Below are positions 62,951 through 64,000 of a stretch of DNA of 64,000 nucleotides, in pieces. Under the pieces are notes generated by a model, which did no database searches, was not told the origin of the DNA, and was given only the letters and a program-made list of their open reading frames with translations. The position numbers and the translations under genes were made by a program. Each line of letters starts with the position of its first letter. Positions within the stretch are counted from its first letter, which is position 1. Source of the stretch: Pedobacter cryoconitis (GTDB taxonomy: Bacteria > Bacteroidota > Bacteroidia > Sphingobacteriales > Sphingobacteriaceae); assembly GCF_014200595.1 (NCBI RefSeq), contig NZ_JACHCG010000001.1, forward strand, positions 3,100,001 to 3,164,000, written 5' to 3'.

Positions 62951-64000
62951 ATGAATGTAAAAATGAAAAATCAAAACTATCTGAATAAGAACACCATTGC
63001 GCTAATCGCCATTTGTATGGCTACACTAATGTTTTCATTGGAAATTTCCAGTGTACCAGTTATACTCCCAACCCTTGAAAAGGTGTTAGGCGCCAATCTT
63101 AAGGACATGCAATGGATAATGAATATTTATACAATCGGCTGTACCACGGTACTAATGGCAGCAGGAACACTGGCCGATAAATATGGCCGTAAGCGAATAC
63201 TCCTGATTACCCTGGTTCTGTTTGGTATTGCTTCTTTGGTTTGTGGTTTAGCACAAAGTATACCTTTGCTGATTGTAAGCCGTTTTTTTCAGGGAATAAG
63301 CGGAGGTGCCATGTTAATTTGCCAGATATCTGCGCTTTCGCATCAATTTCAGGAAGGAAAAGAAAGAAGTAAAGCCTTTGGTATATGGGGTATTATCCTT
63401 GGACTTGGATTAGGTTTCGGGCCAATTATAGGTAGTGGTATCGTTGGTTTATTATCCTGGAAATGGGTTTTTCTGATACACACCCCAATTGCTGTTCTTG
63501 CCGCAATTCTTGTTTATGGAAATGTAGAAGAATCTAAAGACCCACAGGCAAAAAGACTCGACATTGCAGGTATGCTTGCTTTATCTTTAGCTGTTTTTGG
63601 CTTAACCTATTTTATCACACAGGGAGGTGATATTGGTTTTACCAGCACCGTAGCGATCTCTATCCTTATTGCCACAGTAATCAGCTTTGTTATTTTTGTA
63701 TGGGTCGAAAAAAGTAATGACTACCCTATGTTCGATTTTTCAGTATTCAGGATACGTAACTTTTCGGGTGCTGTTCTTGGTTCTATCGGTATGAACTTTA
63801 GCTTTTGGCCATTCATCATTTATCTGCCCATTTATTTTCAGGGCTATCTGGGCTATGATGTAATTACGGTTGGTCTTTCTCTCCTGGCTTATACACTTCC
63901 CACTTTACTTGTACCTCCGCTGGCCGAGCGTCTTTCAGTTCGGTATCGCCCAGGTCTTGTTATTCCATTTGGGCTGTTTACGATAGGTTTAGGATTTATT
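62951..64000 (+). CDS. MFS drug transporter, DHA2 family (3' end beyond the window)
   Basis: 350 codons are open from the ATG at 62951 to the right edge without a stop. Ten or so helices are visible so far; the conserved loop motif LADKYGRKRILL follows helix 2 and FFQGISGGAML marks helix 4, as in DHA2 (14-helix) drug:H+ antiporters. It is probably a drug or small-molecule exporter controlled by the divergent AraC regulator. An alternative start is the ATG at 62963. The gene is incomplete here. Confidence 0.92.
   Translation, partial: MNVKMKNQNYLNKNTIALIAICMATLMFSLEISSVPVILPTLEKVLGANLKDMQWIMNIYTIGCTTVLMAAGTLADKYGRKRILLITLVLFGIASLVCGLAQSIPLLIVSRFFQGISGGAMLICQISALSHQFQEGKERSKAFGIWGIILGLGLGFGPIIGSGIVGLLSWKWVFLIHTPIAVLAAILVYGNVEESKDPQAKRLDIAGMLALSLAVFGLTYFITQGGDIGFTSTVAISILIATVISFVIFVWVEKSNDYPMFDFSVFRIRNFSGAVLGSIGMNFSFWPFIIYLPIYFQGYLGYDVITVGLSLLAYTLPTLLVPPLAERLSVRYRPGLVIPFGLFTIGLGFI

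Overview
The window looks like a chromosomal segment of a Bacteroidota member, most likely family Sphingobacteriaceae (Pedobacter-like). Signs are the low G+C, SusC/SusD and STN-domain TonB receptors with a sigma/FecR pair, DUF4249/DUF4270/DUF2490 proteins, lipoproteins with a Cys soon after a short signal, TAnnTTTG-type -7 elements instead of sigma70 -10 boxes, and A-rich leaders without clear Shine-Dalgarno sequences. No insertion sequence, CRISPR array, rRNA operon or prophage was seen. The right-hand end is cut inside an MFS transporter gene.

Layout. 0-4 kb: tRNA-Cys, a SWIM/SNF2 helicase and a 23-bp tandem repeat ending in a large terminator hairpin. 4-8 kb: an unknown gene and a DUF4249 lipoprotein/TonB receptor pair. 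8-16.8 kb: the most striking locus, one leftward operon encoding a Hanks-type Ser/Thr kinase, a possible FHA-like/DUF3662-like protein, an unlisted 29-residue membrane peptide, a transmembrane PP2C phosphatase, a 1317-residue fusion of a SEDS glycosyltransferase (FtsW/RodA) to a class B penicillin-binding protein, and an FHA-domain protein. This gene content parallels the actinobacterial pknB-pknA-pbpA-rodA-pstP-fhaB-fhaA cell-wall cluster, here with the synthase pair fused. 16.9-23.9 kb: sigma factor, FecR, SusC, SusD. 24-27 kb: AraC regulator with a decarboxylase-type amidohydrolase, then a GNAT-like/HigA-like toxin-antitoxin pair with two palindromes and a tRNA-like fragment in its upstream region.

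27-36.6 kb: ribB, a Crp-family regulator with a siderophore-interacting reductase, two exporter-type half ABC transporters (YbtPQ/IrtAB-like) divergent from an AraC regulator, and the methionine importer metNIQ. 36.7-50 kb: Zn alcohol dehydrogenase; a LytS/LytTR-type two-component system divergent from DUF2490 and CitMHS genes and followed by a dicarboxylate symporter; quinone reductase; MscS channel; esterase; AraC; nitrilase; and an OmpR-type two-component system. 50-55.6 kb: DUF4270/Kelch lipoproteins, then a membrane protein-winged helix-CreD operon with the same 6-5-6 palindrome at both promoters.

55.5-64 kb is an accessory-like redox/drug region: four AraC regulators in this stretch, an exported WrbA-RidA fusion, a TetX-like flavin monooxygenase with altered substrate-pocket positions, a non-zinc MDR oxidoreductase, and a DHA2-type MFS transporter divergent from an AraC gene across a perfect palindrome. 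A 31-bp direct repeat copied from the 3' end of one AraC gene flanks the AraC-MDR pair, suggesting a duplication or insertion scar. All functional statements rest on reading motifs; no database search was run.
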